Assembly (NCBI RefSeq): GCF_009177065.1
Contig: NZ_WEZF01000006.1
Location: 245,674 to 309,673, forward strand
Length of the DNA: 64,000 nucleotides
Direction: 5' to 3'
From: Tautonia marina
GTDB taxonomy: Bacteria; Planctomycetota; Planctomycetia; Isosphaerales; Isosphaeraceae
The notes beneath the pieces were generated by a model that saw only the letters and a program-made list of their open reading frames with translations, had not been told where the DNA came from and made no database searches. Both the position numbers and the translations under genes were made by a program. Positions within the stretch are counted from its first letter, which is position 1. Every line of letters begins with the position of its first letter. Below, in pieces: positions 27,056-36,173 of this stretch.

Positions 27056-27535
27056 ATGGCTCGTAAAGACGCGCTGTTTCGTTTGCACTCGCGATTGGTC
27101 GCCCGTCGCGACGCCTTGCGGAAAGCATTGGCTGGTGATCTTGAATCGCTCAACGATCTTCGGGCGATGAATGACGTGGGCGATAGCGTCGACGCGGCCG
27201 TGGATTCGGCCAACGATGAAATCAGTTCCCAGATTGCCCAGATTGAGAGTCGGGAACTCAGCCAGATCGAGCATGCGCTGGACCGCATGGCCGAGGGAAC
27301 CTATGGTCAGTGCGAACACTGCGGTGGAAAGATCGCCGTGGCTCGTCTGAATGCCCTGCCATATACCTGCACTTGCATTGATTGCCAGCGCGAGCAGGAA
27401 CGGATGGGCCACACCGGGATGAGCCAGGCGATTGATTACCGCTGGTCCGAAATTTCCGATCGTCAATTCGACGAGAACGATCGGCAAATTAACCTGAGCG
27501 ACTATGAGATGGACATGAGCGAGTCGGGTCGCTGA
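27056..27535 (+). CDS. TraR/DksA family zinc-finger regulator
   Basis: A 159-residue protein with a coiled-coil N-terminal half (RLVARRDALRKALAGDLESL, SSQIAQIESRELSQIEHAL) and a DksA-type zinc finger (GQCEHCGGKIAVARLN then CTCIDCQRE). DksA-like proteins bind RNA polymerase through the secondary channel and modulate initiation, often with ppGpp. This one has a polar, acidic C-terminal extension after the finger (DRQFDENDRQINLSDYEMDM). A GGAGG site 7 nt before the ATG and a strong terminator just after the stop show a single-gene transcription unit. Confidence 0.88.
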   Translation: MARKDALFRLHSRLVARRDALRKALAGDLESLNDLRAMNDVGDSVDAAVDSANDEISSQIAQIESRELSQIEHALDRMAEGTYGQCEHCGGKIAVARLNALPYTCTCIDCQREQERMGHTGMSQAIDYRWSEISDRQFDENDRQINLSDYEMDMSESGR

Positions 27536-27578
27536 CCCTTTCCTGAAGTTCTGGCCACGACTCCTTCGGAACATTCCA

Positions 27579-27614
27579 CGAGGCGGGACGATGTCACCAT
27601 GTCGTCCCGCCTCG
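27579..27614 (+). terminator. Terminator of the TraR/DksA gene
   Basis: Perfect 13-bp stem CGAGGCGGGACGA (27579-27591) / TCGTCCCGCCTCG (27602-27614) with a 10-nt loop, then TTCTGTTTCG. It lies 44 bp after the stop. Confidence 0.75.
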
Positions 27615-27808
27615 TTCTGTTTCGAGAGACGTGAGGGCGATCGCATTCTCTCCCAGCTTCGCTGCTTTGACTCTGGCGAACGGCGAGGCATATACTCTAC
27701 GGACGATCATGAATTGTGGGCGAGGGAACGTCGCCACACCTGCCAGGTCATCTCGGCTCTTGCCGGGAACCTTTTTCAGGTCTCATTCGACGAGTGGAGC
27801 GCATCTTG

Positions 27809-29056
27809 ATGGCACCGCGACCCTCCACCGCCATGATGCTTGCCGCGTTCGGCTGCATCGGCCTTGGTTTTGGTCTGGGCTCGATCCTTGATCGGGATGT
27901 CCGGCTCAATGCGGAGCCCTCTCCGACTCGTTCTAGTGATCCGGACCGGATCGTTGAGCCCGTCGGACTCGAACATTCTGACGAGGCGATTTATCAGAGT
28001 CTCGCCAGGCAGTACGAACAGTTCTATCAGGTCAACCGAACGTTCGAACTGGTTTCCAAGGTTGTGTCCCGCACTGTGGTTCACATTGTCGCTGTGAAGC
28101 GTGCCGAGGAACAGGAAGGGCGGACCCGTCGCACATTCGAGGAGAGTGGATCGGGGGTGATCGTCCAGTCGTCGATTCGTCCCGGCCTCTTCGTGCTGAC
28201 GAACAATCACGTCATCAGCGGGGCCGATCCCGACAATATCCACATCAATCTCCACGACGGCCGGCTCCTCCGCCCCAAAGCCATCTTCCGAGATGAAGAT
28301 TCCGACGTGGCGGTGCTGGAACTCCCCGTCAACGATCTCCCTTCCGCGCGACTCGGAGACAGTGACGAAGCGGTTCCGGGCACGTGGGTGCTGGCGGTCG
28401 GAAGTCCGTTCGGGCTGACGCACTCGGTGAGCCAGGGAATCATTAGTGCCCGTGGCCGTCAGGAACGCGACCTCTACGAAAATGGCGTACACAACCAGGA
28501 CTTTCTCCAGACCGATGCCGCCATCAATCCCGGTAATTCGGGAGGTCCGCTCGTCAATTTGCGAGGAGAGGTGATCGGAATCAATACCGCCATCGCGTCG
28601 CATGGCGGCGGCAACGAAGGGGTCGGCTACAGCATCCCGATCAACCTTGCTCGATGGGCGATGGACCAGCTGATCACCACCGGCAGGGTTCGACGAGGCG
28701 CCATTGGCATCTCGCTGCAGGACATCTTCCCCGAGGACTACGAGCGCTATGGTCTCGATCGGCCCCGAGGAACGCGCATTTCAGATGTCGCCCCTGATTC
28801 TCCCGCCAAGTCGAGCGGCATTCAGAAGGGAGACGTGATCGTTCGCTTCAACGGAATCCAGGTGAATAACACCTGGCATTTGATCAACATGGTGTCGACG
28901 ACTCCGATCGGTCAGGCCGTGGAACTGGTGGTGAAGCGAAACGGGAGTGAAGTCGCCTTCAAGGTGGAAGTGGCCGATTTTGAAGAATTGACGGCCAAGC
29001 TCCCTCAGGTTCCCTCGCGAAACCTCAGCCCGGAAGGTTATCTCGTTCGACCTTGA
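27809..29056 (+). CDS. HtrA/DegP-type trypsin-like serine protease with PDZ domain
   Basis: A 415-residue protein of the S1C family. The N-terminus has a membrane anchor/signal (MMLAAFGCIGLGFGLGSIL). The catalytic triad is complete: His in TNNHVISGAD, Asp in DEDSDVAVLELP, Ser in NPGNSGGPLVNL. A single PDZ domain follows (RRGAIGISLQDIF to VNNTWHLINMVSTT). HtrA proteases degrade or chaperone misfolded envelope proteins under stress. The start at 27809 gives a clean leader; the 31 codons upstream do not. Length and domain order are normal for one-PDZ members such as DegS. No sigma-E type operon is nearby. Confidence 0.93.
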   Translation: MAPRPSTAMMLAAFGCIGLGFGLGSILDRDVRLNAEPSPTRSSDPDRIVEPVGLEHSDEAIYQSLARQYEQFYQVNRTFELVSKVVSRTVVHIVAVKRAEEQEGRTRRTFEESGSGVIVQSSIRPGLFVLTNNHVISGADPDNIHINLHDGRLLRPKAIFRDEDSDVAVLELPVNDLPSARLGDSDEAVPGTWVLAVGSPFGLTHSVSQGIISARGRQERDLYENGVHNQDFLQTDAAINPGNSGGPLVNLRGEVIGINTAIASHGGGNEGVGYSIPINLARWAMDQLITTGRVRRGAIGISLQDIFPEDYERYGLDRPRGTRISDVAPDSPAKSSGIQKGDVIVRFNGIQVNNTWHLINMVSTTPIGQAVELVVKRNGSEVAFKVEVADFEELTAKLPQVPSRNLSPEGYLVRP

Positions 29057-29168
29057 GTCTCATGAGGTTTCCGTCTGTCAAGGGACGCACAGGCCGCTTA
29101 CCGAGTGCCAATCCGATCGTCTCGGGTTGCCTTCCTCAATTTGCCCAACGTTTCAATGAGTCGTAATC

Positions 29169-30212
29169 TTGCCTCCCTCGTCTGATGATTGCAGATCGCT
29201 GGTACTCGCTCTCCGGGAACTCGGTCAGTCTCGGTCGATCAGTCGAGCGGCCACCAGTGATGCCGTGGCCGAGATTGTCGCCGGTCGAGCGTCCGAAGTC
29301 CTCATCACGGCGTTTCTGGTCGGGTTGCGTGTCAAGGGAGAGACGGACGAGGAACTCGCCGGTGCTGTCGATGCGGTTCGGCAGGCCATGACCCCGCTCG
29401 ACGTTCCCGTTCGGCCCATCCTCGACACCTGTGGAACGGGCGGAGATGGGGCATCGTCCGTCAATGTCTCAACCGCCTCGGCCATCGTCGTCGCGGCCTC
29501 GGGCGTTGCGGTAGCCAAGCACGGAAACCGTTCCGCCTCAGGGGTTTCCGGCAGTTCCGAGGTGCTCGAACGTCTGGGAGTCGCGATTGATCCCGGCCAC
29601 GAGATCCAGAAACGCTCCCTCGCGGAACTCGGTTTGACGTTTCTCTTTGCGCCGAGTTTCCATCCGGCGTTGCGGCATGTGGCGGGGGTTCGGAAACAGT
29701 TACCGTTCCGGACCCTGTTCAACCTGATTGGCCCGCTGGCCAATCCGGCGCGTCCCGAGTATCAGCTTGTCGGGGTTCCCGACCTGCGACTTGCTCATTT
29801 AATGGCCAATGCCCTGGCCCGACTGGGGGTCTGCCGCGCGGCCGTTGTCTCAGGGCCGGAAGGTCTGGATGAGGTCGGGCTTTCCGGACCAACCCAGGTG
29901 CTCTGGATTGAGGGGGATCAGGTCGAGTCTCGCACCTGGTTGCCCGAAGAGTTTGGCTTGCCCGCAACTCATGCCGAAGAACTTCGCGTTTCCGACCCCG
30001 CCGAAAGCGCCGATCGAATTGTTCGAATGCTGGAAGGTCAGGCCGGGCCTGTCCGATCGGTCGTGCTGGCGAATGCCGCCGCCGCCTTGATGGTGGCTGG
30101 ACGAGCCAAGCATCCGGCCGAAGGGGTCGCGCAGGCGGCTGAGGCGATTGATTCCGGCAACGCTCGGCAGTTACTCGAACGCTGGGTCACGCTGACGAAT
30201 CCCTCGGCGTGA
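29169..30212 (+). CDS. trpD: Anthranilate phosphoribosyltransferase
   Basis: TrpD transfers phosphoribosyl from PRPP to anthranilate in tryptophan synthesis. The 347-residue protein has DTCGTGGDGASSVNVSTASA (the PRPP loop), VAKHGNRSASGVSGSSEVLE, and FNLIGPLANPARPEYQLVGV, all diagnostic. The start is TTG at 29169: the in-frame stop TGA lies only 12 nt upstream, so no earlier start is possible, and the TTG gives the usual N-terminal helix. No other trp gene is adjacent, so the pathway is split. It is convergent with a GNAT gene 64 bp away. Confidence 0.95.
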   Translation: MPPSSDDCRSLVLALRELGQSRSISRAATSDAVAEIVAGRASEVLITAFLVGLRVKGETDEELAGAVDAVRQAMTPLDVPVRPILDTCGTGGDGASSVNVSTASAIVVAASGVAVAKHGNRSASGVSGSSEVLERLGVAIDPGHEIQKRSLAELGLTFLFAPSFHPALRHVAGVRKQLPFRTLFNLIGPLANPARPEYQLVGVPDLRLAHLMANALARLGVCRAAVVSGPEGLDEVGLSGPTQVLWIEGDQVESRTWLPEEFGLPATHAEELRVSDPAESADRIVRMLEGQAGPVRSVVLANAAAALMVAGRAKHPAEGVAQAAEAIDSGNARQLLERWVTLTNPSA

Positions 30213-30275
30213 AGGGGAATGCGGGCGTCCGTGTCGCCGGGGACACGATTGGCCTCATCCCGCTCCAAGGTTCGA

Positions 30276-30761
30276 TCAGTCTGACCGGCCATAGCGATCG
30301 GGCCAGAGGTCTTCGAAGACGAGATATCCGCCCGGAGTCATGCCCAGGGCATCGTAGGTCTTCTGGGCCCGATGGTTATCCTGCTCGACGTAGAGTCGAA
30401 GTCCGATGACCTCACTCGTCTGGCGTGCCGTGTCTCGGATGTGGGTATGCAAGGCTCGAAAGACTCCGAGTCCTCGGGCCTCTTGGGTCACGTAAACACT
30501 CTGCAACCACCAGATCCAGCCGCATCTCCAGTCGCTCCACTCGCGGGAGATGGCCGACTGACCGATGAGCTGGCCGTCTCGTTCGGCCACCCAGTAGCGG
30601 AGCCGGTCCTCGGTTGCGAGAGCACGTTCGACACCCCGACCGACCACCGACCGGTCGAGCTGTTTATCTTCGGTCTCAAGTGCTAGCGAGCAATTGAACG
30701 CAACAATGGCATCCCGATCGGAGAGCCGAGCGTCGCGGACAAGCAGGGAACCGGTCTTCAT
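30276..30761 (-). CDS. GNAT family N-acetyltransferase
   Basis: A 161-residue GNAT protein. The acetyl-CoA binding motif is QSVYVTQEARGLGVFRALHT (Q/R-x-x-G-x-G/A type, here RGLGVF), followed by LRLYVEQDNHRAQKTYDALG, the classic C-terminal motif. Tandem Trp residues (SDWRCGWIWWLQ) lie in the substrate side. The acceptor cannot be predicted. Its ATG overlaps the stop of the rhomboid gene by 4 nt (ATGA), so the two are translationally coupled; the functional link is unclear. Confidence 0.88.
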   Translation of the reverse strand: MKTGSLLVRDARLSDRDAIVAFNCSLALETEDKQLDRSVVGRGVERALATEDRLRYWVAERDGQLIGQSAISREWSDWRCGWIWWLQSVYVTQEARGLGVFRALHTHIRDTARQTSEVIGLRLYVEQDNHRAQKTYDALGMTPGGYLVFEDLWPDRYGRSD

Positions 30762-31717
30762 CGGAGTCGCTCGCCTCGGCGATTGCGGGCGCGTTCGCTG
30801 GCCTCTTGGAGGATTCGATGTTCTTCTTCGGTCAAACCGGATCGTCCTTCCCGGGCGATCTTGGCGAGAATCTCATCAAGCTTGGCTTCGAGGTTGTCGT
30901 CAGGGAAGGGGTCCGAGGCTCCCGCCAGCCCCTTGCTCCCCGATCGGGCCGGAGTTTTCGCTCCCTGGCGTGAGGGCCGACGGCTTCTCGGTTCGGGAGA
31001 GAAGATCTTCAGGCGACTCCGACGGCCCAATCTCCAGTTCCACCCGCTGGTGATCCGCGACCATCGCAGGTCATATTTCTTGTAGAGGAACCCGTAGCCC
31101 GCCCCACTCAGGTGCGCGGCGAAGGCGATCGGCGCAGTCGTCGAGCCCTGGAGGTTCTGGAACAATCCGATGAGATCCTGGCCAAAAAAGATGACGGCGA
31201 ACAGCCACATCGGCACGGGGAGGACAAAGAAGAGCAGAATCTCTCGATGCGGGTAGTACAGGACATAGATGAACAACGCCGCGGCGACGGCCCCGGAGGC
31301 ACCAACCATCCGAGCCTGTCCCCCCTGGCTCAGATCGAGGATCGACCAGCACAGACCCGCGATAATCGCGGCCGTGAGGTACATGGCCAGAAAGTCGCGC
31401 TGACCGTAGATCTCTTCCAGTTCTCGACCGACGAACCAGAGGAAGATCATGTTCCAGAGGATGTGGAACAGGTTCGAGGGATCATGAAGGAAGGCGTAGG
31501 TCAGCAGTTGCCAGACCTGGAAGTGACGGAAGATCGACTCGCTTCGGGCCGCGAGATAATCGTCGTAAAAGGCCCGAACGGGCGGTCCTCCGATCCATCC
31601 GAACAGGAAGACCGCGACATTGATGAGGATCAGGGTCTTGACGACCGATCCACCGCCCGCAAAGAGGCCGAATCCGCCGGGGCGGTCCTGGATATAGTCG
31701 CGATCGTAAATTCCCAT
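30758..31717 (-). CDS. Rhomboid family intramembrane serine protease
   Basis: About 319 residues. Six membrane spans are visible, beginning at VVKTLILINVAVFLFGWIGG. The catalytic serine lies in VGASGAVAAALFIYV and the histidine in FAAHLSGAGYGFLYKK, the expected GxSG and H pair; the LFHILWNMIFLWFVGRELE loop is typical. A charged cytosolic C-terminal tail of about 100 residues (DDNLEAKLDEILAKIAREG) recalls the tail found in bacterial rhomboids of the DUF6576 type. Rhomboids cleave membrane proteins within or near the bilayer. I start at MGIYDRDYIQDRPGG (31717); 20 residues further upstream are not typical. Confidence 0.92.
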   Translation of the reverse strand: MGIYDRDYIQDRPGGFGLFAGGGSVVKTLILINVAVFLFGWIGGPPVRAFYDDYLAARSESIFRHFQVWQLLTYAFLHDPSNLFHILWNMIFLWFVGRELEEIYGQRDFLAMYLTAAIIAGLCWSILDLSQGGQARMVGASGAVAAALFIYVLYYPHREILLFFVLPVPMWLFAVIFFGQDLIGLFQNLQGSTTAPIAFAAHLSGAGYGFLYKKYDLRWSRITSGWNWRLGRRSRLKIFSPEPRSRRPSRQGAKTPARSGSKGLAGASDPFPDDNLEAKLDEILAKIAREGRSGLTEEEHRILQEASERARNRRGERLR

Positions 31718-31829
31718 GATGGCGCGGCGGTCAGGCCCTCCCTCCTCGAGGCGATCATTCCGGCATCCTTCCATCATCGGTCGGGCTCCGTCGCCCTGTC
31801 AACCGAGACTGGATGGGAAGCGTGTTCGC

Positions 31830-32204
31830 TCAGTCGGATTGCAAGGCCGTAAGCGCTTCGGACCGGTTAGCATAGAGGGGCCAAACGATGTCCAGCGAAG
31901 TGATGCGAAGCAGCTCCCGAGCCCGGGGAGAAACGCCGGCCAGGACCATCTGTCCGCCTTTGACCAGAACGGCCTTCCAGCAGCGCAGCAGGAGACTCAA
32001 AAAGCTCGAACCGAAGAAGTCGACCCCTTCAAGATCGACGATCAACATCGGCATGGGCAATTCTTGAATCGGGCCGAGCAAGACCGCGCTCAATTCTTCG
32101 GCGGTCGAGAGATCAAATTCCTCGAGGTGCGGAGAAGGGACGAAGATCAGTACGTCGCCTCGACGCTCGAGCGTGAATCCGTCGTCGGCGGGGGTCAGGG
32201 ACAT
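31830..32204 (-). CDS. STAS-domain protein (anti-sigma factor antagonist-like)
   Basis: A 124-residue single STAS domain. The key box is LIVDLEGVDFFGSSFLSLLL; the serine pair in FFGSS corresponds to the phosphorylation site of SpoIIAA/RsbV-type antagonists. Such proteins bind or release anti-sigma kinases. No anti-sigma kinase or sigma factor is adjacent, so the partner is unknown; in planctomycetes many STAS proteins are orphans. Length and fold are standard. Confidence 0.85.
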   Translation of the reverse strand: MSLTPADDGFTLERRGDVLIFVPSPHLEEFDLSTAEELSAVLLGPIQELPMPMLIVDLEGVDFFGSSFLSLLLRCWKAVLVKGGQMVLAGVSPRARELLRITSLDIVWPLYANRSEALTALQSD

Positions 32205-32378
32205 GAGCGTGTGACTACCGTTCCAGGGCTCGGGATACGGGACAATCGAAGCAATGGCAAGAATTCACCGATTGTCCCTGATCTAGCCTAGAGCCGGAAG
32301 GCGTCGCACACAAGAGAACACTGTGATTGGAGAGAGAATCTCGGGCGATCCGACGCATCACGTCCCTCGACCGCGGCC

Positions 32379-32606
32379 TCAGGCCGAAGGTCGGTAATCC
32401 GAGAACGCTCGGACGACCTCGAACAGATCATTGCTCACCAGAAGTTCGTCTTCTTCGAAGTCACGAAGCCAAACGAAGTTATCGCGATAAGCCTGGGCAA
32501 GTAGTGGATAAAGATCGGCCAGTCGGATTGGGACGGCCGGAGAATCGGTTTCGAGATCAAAGTCGTCCTGGGGACGGGGAAAAATGCGAAGTCGGGGGCT
32601 AGGCAT
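32379..32606 (-). CDS. Small acidic protein of unknown function
   Basis: A 75-residue protein. The ATG at 32606 has the strong site GGAGGAGGAG 6 nt upstream, so I prefer it over a longer 107-residue frame. The sequence is acidic (DDFDLETDS, RDFEEDELL) with a hydrophobic helix (IRLADLYPLLAQAY), and looks like an alpha-helical small domain. It is not recognised. It lies alone, 174 bp after the STAS gene, on the same strand. Confidence 0.65.
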   Translation of the reverse strand: MPSPRLRIFPRPQDDFDLETDSPAVPIRLADLYPLLAQAYRDNFVWLRDFEEDELLVSNDLFEVVRAFSDYRPSA

Positions 32607-33106
32607 CGGATCTCCTCCTCCGAGCAAATCGTCTCCAGGAGTGTCGGCAACCGATGACCTCGCCGGTTCGAAGTGCCCGTAAACCCGTGATCGGTGTCGC
32701 ACGTGGCCGAAGGCGCTTCGGAGACGATTGTTTTCTCAACGGTGGCCGAGACCGCTTGCCGGAATCCAACCGGTTTGCGACGACTCGCCATAATCGATGA
32801 CCTGATGACTTATCGGACGCTCAGGGGGACGCCCATCAGCGAATCTTCGGCAAATCCTCCTGAAGGGTCGTGAAACCCCTCGAAATCGGTACCTTCCGGG
32901 GCATGTTGCGGTGGAACACCTGATTTCGGGAGTTGCGCACGTCAGAATCGCCCGCTCGTCAAATCGGGCATCACGCTGCAACCGTGGCGAGGAGCTGGCG
33001 GACCTGTCATACTTGGTTCCCCTCGGTGGATCAATGAACGGTTGGGTTCGGGAGGCCCCGGATCGACCGTGTCCTGATGCCACTCGAACGGGTTGGAGAA
33101 CTTTCG
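32607..33106. other. Intergenic region before the DapA-like gene
   Basis: About 500 bp. No coding frame with a ribosome binding site, RNA gene or strong hairpin is visible. Divergent promoters for the small protein and the DapA-like gene are expected here. Confidence 0.4.
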
Positions 33107-34030
33107 ATGGATTTGCCTCATTTACATGGGATCGTTCCCCCGCTGGCCACTCCGCTCGGTCCCGACGATGTGATCGACGAGCCCTCGCTCGAACGCTTGA
33201 CCCGCGCTCTGATTGACGCCGGGGTGCATGGGTTGTGGATCATGGGGACGACCGCCCGCTTTGATCTGGTGACCGATCGCGTCGCTCGTCGAGCGGCCGA
33301 GCTGGTCGTCACGATCAACGGAGGGCGCATTCCCCTGGTGCTGAATGTCTCGGACATGAGTACCCGCCGGACCTTGGAACGAGCCTCCCGCTTTGATGAC
33401 CTGCCCTATGACTATTACGCCGCCTTGCCCCCGTGGTATCTGAACCTCTCGGCCGGCGAGTTGATGGCTTACTTCCACGCCCTGGCCGATCATCTCAGCA
33501 AGCCGCTGGTCATTTACAATGCCCCCTGGGTTTGTAATCAGCTCAGCTTCGAACAGATTCAGACCCTGGCTGAGCATCCGCGGATCGTCGGCGTCAAGGA
33601 TGTGAGCCCCAGTCTCTTCCGAACCCAGAACTGGTCGACCACCACACGACGCGAGCGGAATTTTACGTATCTGCATGGCTCAGATCTGATCGGCACCTCG
33701 ACCGCGCTCGGGGCCGACGGGTTCGTGCCCGCACTCGGCAACGCCTTCCCCGAGCTTTGCGTGGCCGTCTGGGACGCGGCTCGGGCCAATGACGAAGCTC
33801 GCGCGTTCCGGCTTCAGAATCAGCTCACCCGGCTCGCCCGAACGATGGAGTTCGGCTCGATGCACGCCTGCCTCGAAGTGGCGTGTCGTCACCGGGGATT
33901 TCTGACGCGGATGCTCCCGGCCCCTCTGGCCTCGCTCGACGACGCCACCGCGCGTCGCGTGGTTCAGGAGATCGAGGCAGTGGGTTTCTTGCCTCAATCG
34001 GAGCTGGCTGTTGGTCGCGTGTCGGTCTGA
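33107..34030 (+). CDS. Dihydrodipicolinate synthase (DapA) family aldolase
   Basis: A 307-residue class I aldolase of the DHDPS/NAL family. The Schiff-base lysine is in IVGVKDVSPSLF, the tyrosine in PLVIYNAPWVCN, and the threonine pair in IMGTTARFDLV. The canonical GTTGE motif reads GTTAR, so it is probably not a true DapA but a relative acting on another 2-keto acid, such as a sugar acid. GGAGA 8 nt before the ATG supports the start. A strong hairpin follows the stop, so it is a single-gene unit. Confidence 0.88.
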   Translation: MDLPHLHGIVPPLATPLGPDDVIDEPSLERLTRALIDAGVHGLWIMGTTARFDLVTDRVARRAAELVVTINGGRIPLVLNVSDMSTRRTLERASRFDDLPYDYYAALPPWYLNLSAGELMAYFHALADHLSKPLVIYNAPWVCNQLSFEQIQTLAEHPRIVGVKDVSPSLFRTQNWSTTTRRERNFTYLHGSDLIGTSTALGADGFVPALGNAFPELCVAVWDAARANDEARAFRLQNQLTRLARTMEFGSMHACLEVACRHRGFLTRMLPAPLASLDDATARRVVQEIEAVGFLPQSELAVGRVSV

Positions 34031-34107
34031 CCTTCACGCAGGGAATTCGGAACCGCAATTCGACAGAAGTCGCTCGCCGGAGCGCGCAACTCCCTGTGGT
34101 TGAATCG

Positions 34108-34146
34108 GCCTGTCACACCCCCGACGATCAGCGGGGGATGACAGGC
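34108..34146 (+). terminator. Hairpin after the DapA-like gene
   Basis: GCCTGTCACACCCCCG (34108-34123) pairs with CGGGGGATGACAGGC (34132-34146), with one bulge. No T tract follows, so it may be a terminator or only a transcript-end stabiliser. Confidence 0.5.
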
Positions 34147-34291
34147 GTCTCGACTTCTGCTAAATTTCGCCGCGGTCGCGGTCGAAGGGGCAAGAAGCCT
34201 CGGCTCGACCCGCGGCTCAGGTCGGAATCGAACGGAATCGAACGGCGGGTTCATGACGGACCCGTTTCAGCCGGTCAGGGAGGACTCGGGC

Positions 34292-35119
34292 ATGGGTATC
34301 CACCCCCGAACCCGGAGGGTCGGTCTCCGTCTGCGGGTAGTTCTGGGTCTTGCCCTGCTGCCGATGCTGATGGGGGCTTCGGCGCGGTCAACCAATTTCG
34401 AGGTCGAGGCCCCGACCCCCGAAATCGCGCAACAGGTTGCTCGCTACGCCGAGCATTATCGAGACGAGATCGCTCGTCGATGGCTTGGCGAACCGCTTCC
34501 GGACTGGCCAAGGCCGTGTGCCATCCGGATCAAGATGACCGGCGGAGAAGCTGGGGGCGTGACCTCCTTCGGCTTCGGTCGTGGGAAGATGCTCGACCAG
34601 GAGATGAGCCTGGAAGGACGCCTCGATCGGATCCTGGCCTCGGCTTTGCCTCACGAGATCACTCATACCATTTTTGCGTCCTACTTCGGTGGGCCCTTGC
34701 CGAGATGGGCCGATGAGGGAGCCTCGCTGCTCAGCGAAGACCGTCGCGAACGCCTTCGCCACGAGCAATTCGCCGCGGATCTCCTGGCTCGGAGTGGTGG
34801 CTGGGCACTCGGCGAGTTGTTCACGATCGAAGAATACCCGCAAGACCTAATGGGCTTTTACGGTCAGGGGTATTCCGTGTCCCGATTCCTCGTGGAAATG
34901 GGAGGCAGACCTCGGTTCCTTGCCTTCCTCCGAGACGGCATGAAGCATAACTGGGATGCCGCAACCCGCGCTCATTATGGGTTCACCAACACACGAGAAC
35001 TGGACCGAGCCTGGCGATCGTGGCATCTGGTCGCATCCCGGACCATGCCGACCGAGCCGTCTCCCGGAGATGCGCTGGTGGTCCGCGCCCAGTCGCCACA
35101 CGACCACGACAGTCGTTAA
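34292..35119 (+). CDS. Secreted gluzincin-type zinc peptidase (peptidase MA-like)
   Basis: A 275-residue protein with a signal peptide (VGLRLRVVLGLALLPMLMGASA). The zinc motif is SALPHEITHTIFAS, an HExxH helix, with WADEGASLLSE downstream supplying the third ligand Glu, as in MA-clan gluzincins. The FYGQGYSVSRFLVE helix is typical of the peptidase MA-like group. Substrate unknown; export is inferred. GGAGG 8 nt before the ATG at 34292 decides the start over an ATG 39 nt upstream. Confidence 0.85.
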   Translation: MGIHPRTRRVGLRLRVVLGLALLPMLMGASARSTNFEVEAPTPEIAQQVARYAEHYRDEIARRWLGEPLPDWPRPCAIRIKMTGGEAGGVTSFGFGRGKMLDQEMSLEGRLDRILASALPHEITHTIFASYFGGPLPRWADEGASLLSEDRRERLRHEQFAADLLARSGGWALGELFTIEEYPQDLMGFYGQGYSVSRFLVEMGGRPRFLAFLRDGMKHNWDAATRAHYGFTNTRELDRAWRSWHLVASRTMPTEPSPGDALVVRAQSPHDHDSR

Positions 35120-35192
35120 GATCAAAGGGGGTAAAGGCCGCCGCATCACGAGCGATGCCGGCGGTCGTCACGATCCCTCGGATCTCTCGACA

Positions 35193-36173
35193 ATGATGCG
35201 CACGCCTCCTCCGCTTGCAACGTCGATCCTTGAGACGATCGGACACACTCCCCTGGTGGAGCTGGCCCGCCTGGTGAGCCTGCTCAACCTGAGCGGCCGT
35301 CTCCTGATGAAGCTGGAGTATTTCAGTCCCGGCGGGAGTAAGAAAGACCGCGTTGCCCTGCAAATCATCCGTCAGGCTCGGCAAGACGGGAAGCTCCGAG
35401 AGGGGCAGACCGTCGTCGAATTGACCAGTGGGAATGCCGGAACCGGTCTGGCGATCGTCTGCCGGATGCTCGGCCATCCGTTCGTGGCGGTGATGTCGCG
35501 AGGCAACAGCATCGAGCGAGTTCGAATGATGGCGGCGCTGGGAGCCGAGGTCGTGTTGGTGGACCAGGTTCCCGGATCGGTCCCGGGCCAGGTCTCGGGG
35601 GCTGATCTTGCTCTAGTGGAGGTTGAGACGGGCCGCATTGTCGCGGAGCGATCGGCCTTCCGAGTGCAGCAGTTTGAACATCCCGGGAATGTCCTCGCTC
35701 ACGAACAACAGACCGGCCCTGAACTCTGGGAACAGTCCGGAGGGATGATCGACGCTTACGTCGATTGTCCCGGGACCAGCGGTTCCCTGACCGGTGTGGC
35801 TCGGGCGCTGAAACGGAAGAATCCATCGGTCAGAATCTACGCGGTCGAGCCGATGTCGGCGGCCGTCCTCTCCGGCAGGACCACTGCACCCCAGGGACAT
35901 CGGATTCAAGGGGCAGGCTACTCTCGAAGCGACCCGGAGTTACCCCTGTTTGATCGCTCCCTCGTCGATGGATTCCTCCCGGTTACCGATGAGGATGTGA
36001 TTGCTTCGGCGCGTTTGCTCGCCCGGGAGGAAGGCGTCTTCGCCGGCTTCTCGACCGCCGCCCATTTGACCGCCGCTTTGCGATTGCTGGAAACCACCGA
36101 GCGCGGTTCCACGATCGCGATGCTTGCCTGCGACAGCGGAATGAAATACGTGTCTACGGATCTCTATGAGTGA
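35193..36173 (+). CDS. Cysteine synthase / pyridoxal-phosphate beta-lyase family protein
   Basis: A 326-residue fold-type II PLP enzyme. The Schiff-base lysine is in FSPGGSKKDRVALQII, and the substrate loop reads ELTSGNAGTGLAIVCRM, where SGNTG is SGNAG. The phosphate-binding glycine loop is PGTSGSLTGVARALKRKN. It resembles O-acetylserine sulfhydrylase and cystathionine beta-synthase-like enzymes; the changed loop warns against a plain CysK call. No serine acetyltransferase is nearby. The start at the ATG pair 35193/35196 is chosen by family length. Its stop codon overlaps the start of the next gene in TGATG. Confidence 0.88.
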   Translation: MMRTPPPLATSILETIGHTPLVELARLVSLLNLSGRLLMKLEYFSPGGSKKDRVALQIIRQARQDGKLREGQTVVELTSGNAGTGLAIVCRMLGHPFVAVMSRGNSIERVRMMAALGAEVVLVDQVPGSVPGQVSGADLALVEVETGRIVAERSAFRVQQFEHPGNVLAHEQQTGPELWEQSGGMIDAYVDCPGTSGSLTGVARALKRKNPSVRIYAVEPMSAAVLSGRTTAPQGHRIQGAGYSRSDPELPLFDRSLVDGFLPVTDEDVIASARLLAREEGVFAGFSTAAHLTAALRLLETTERGSTIAMLACDSGMKYVSTDLYE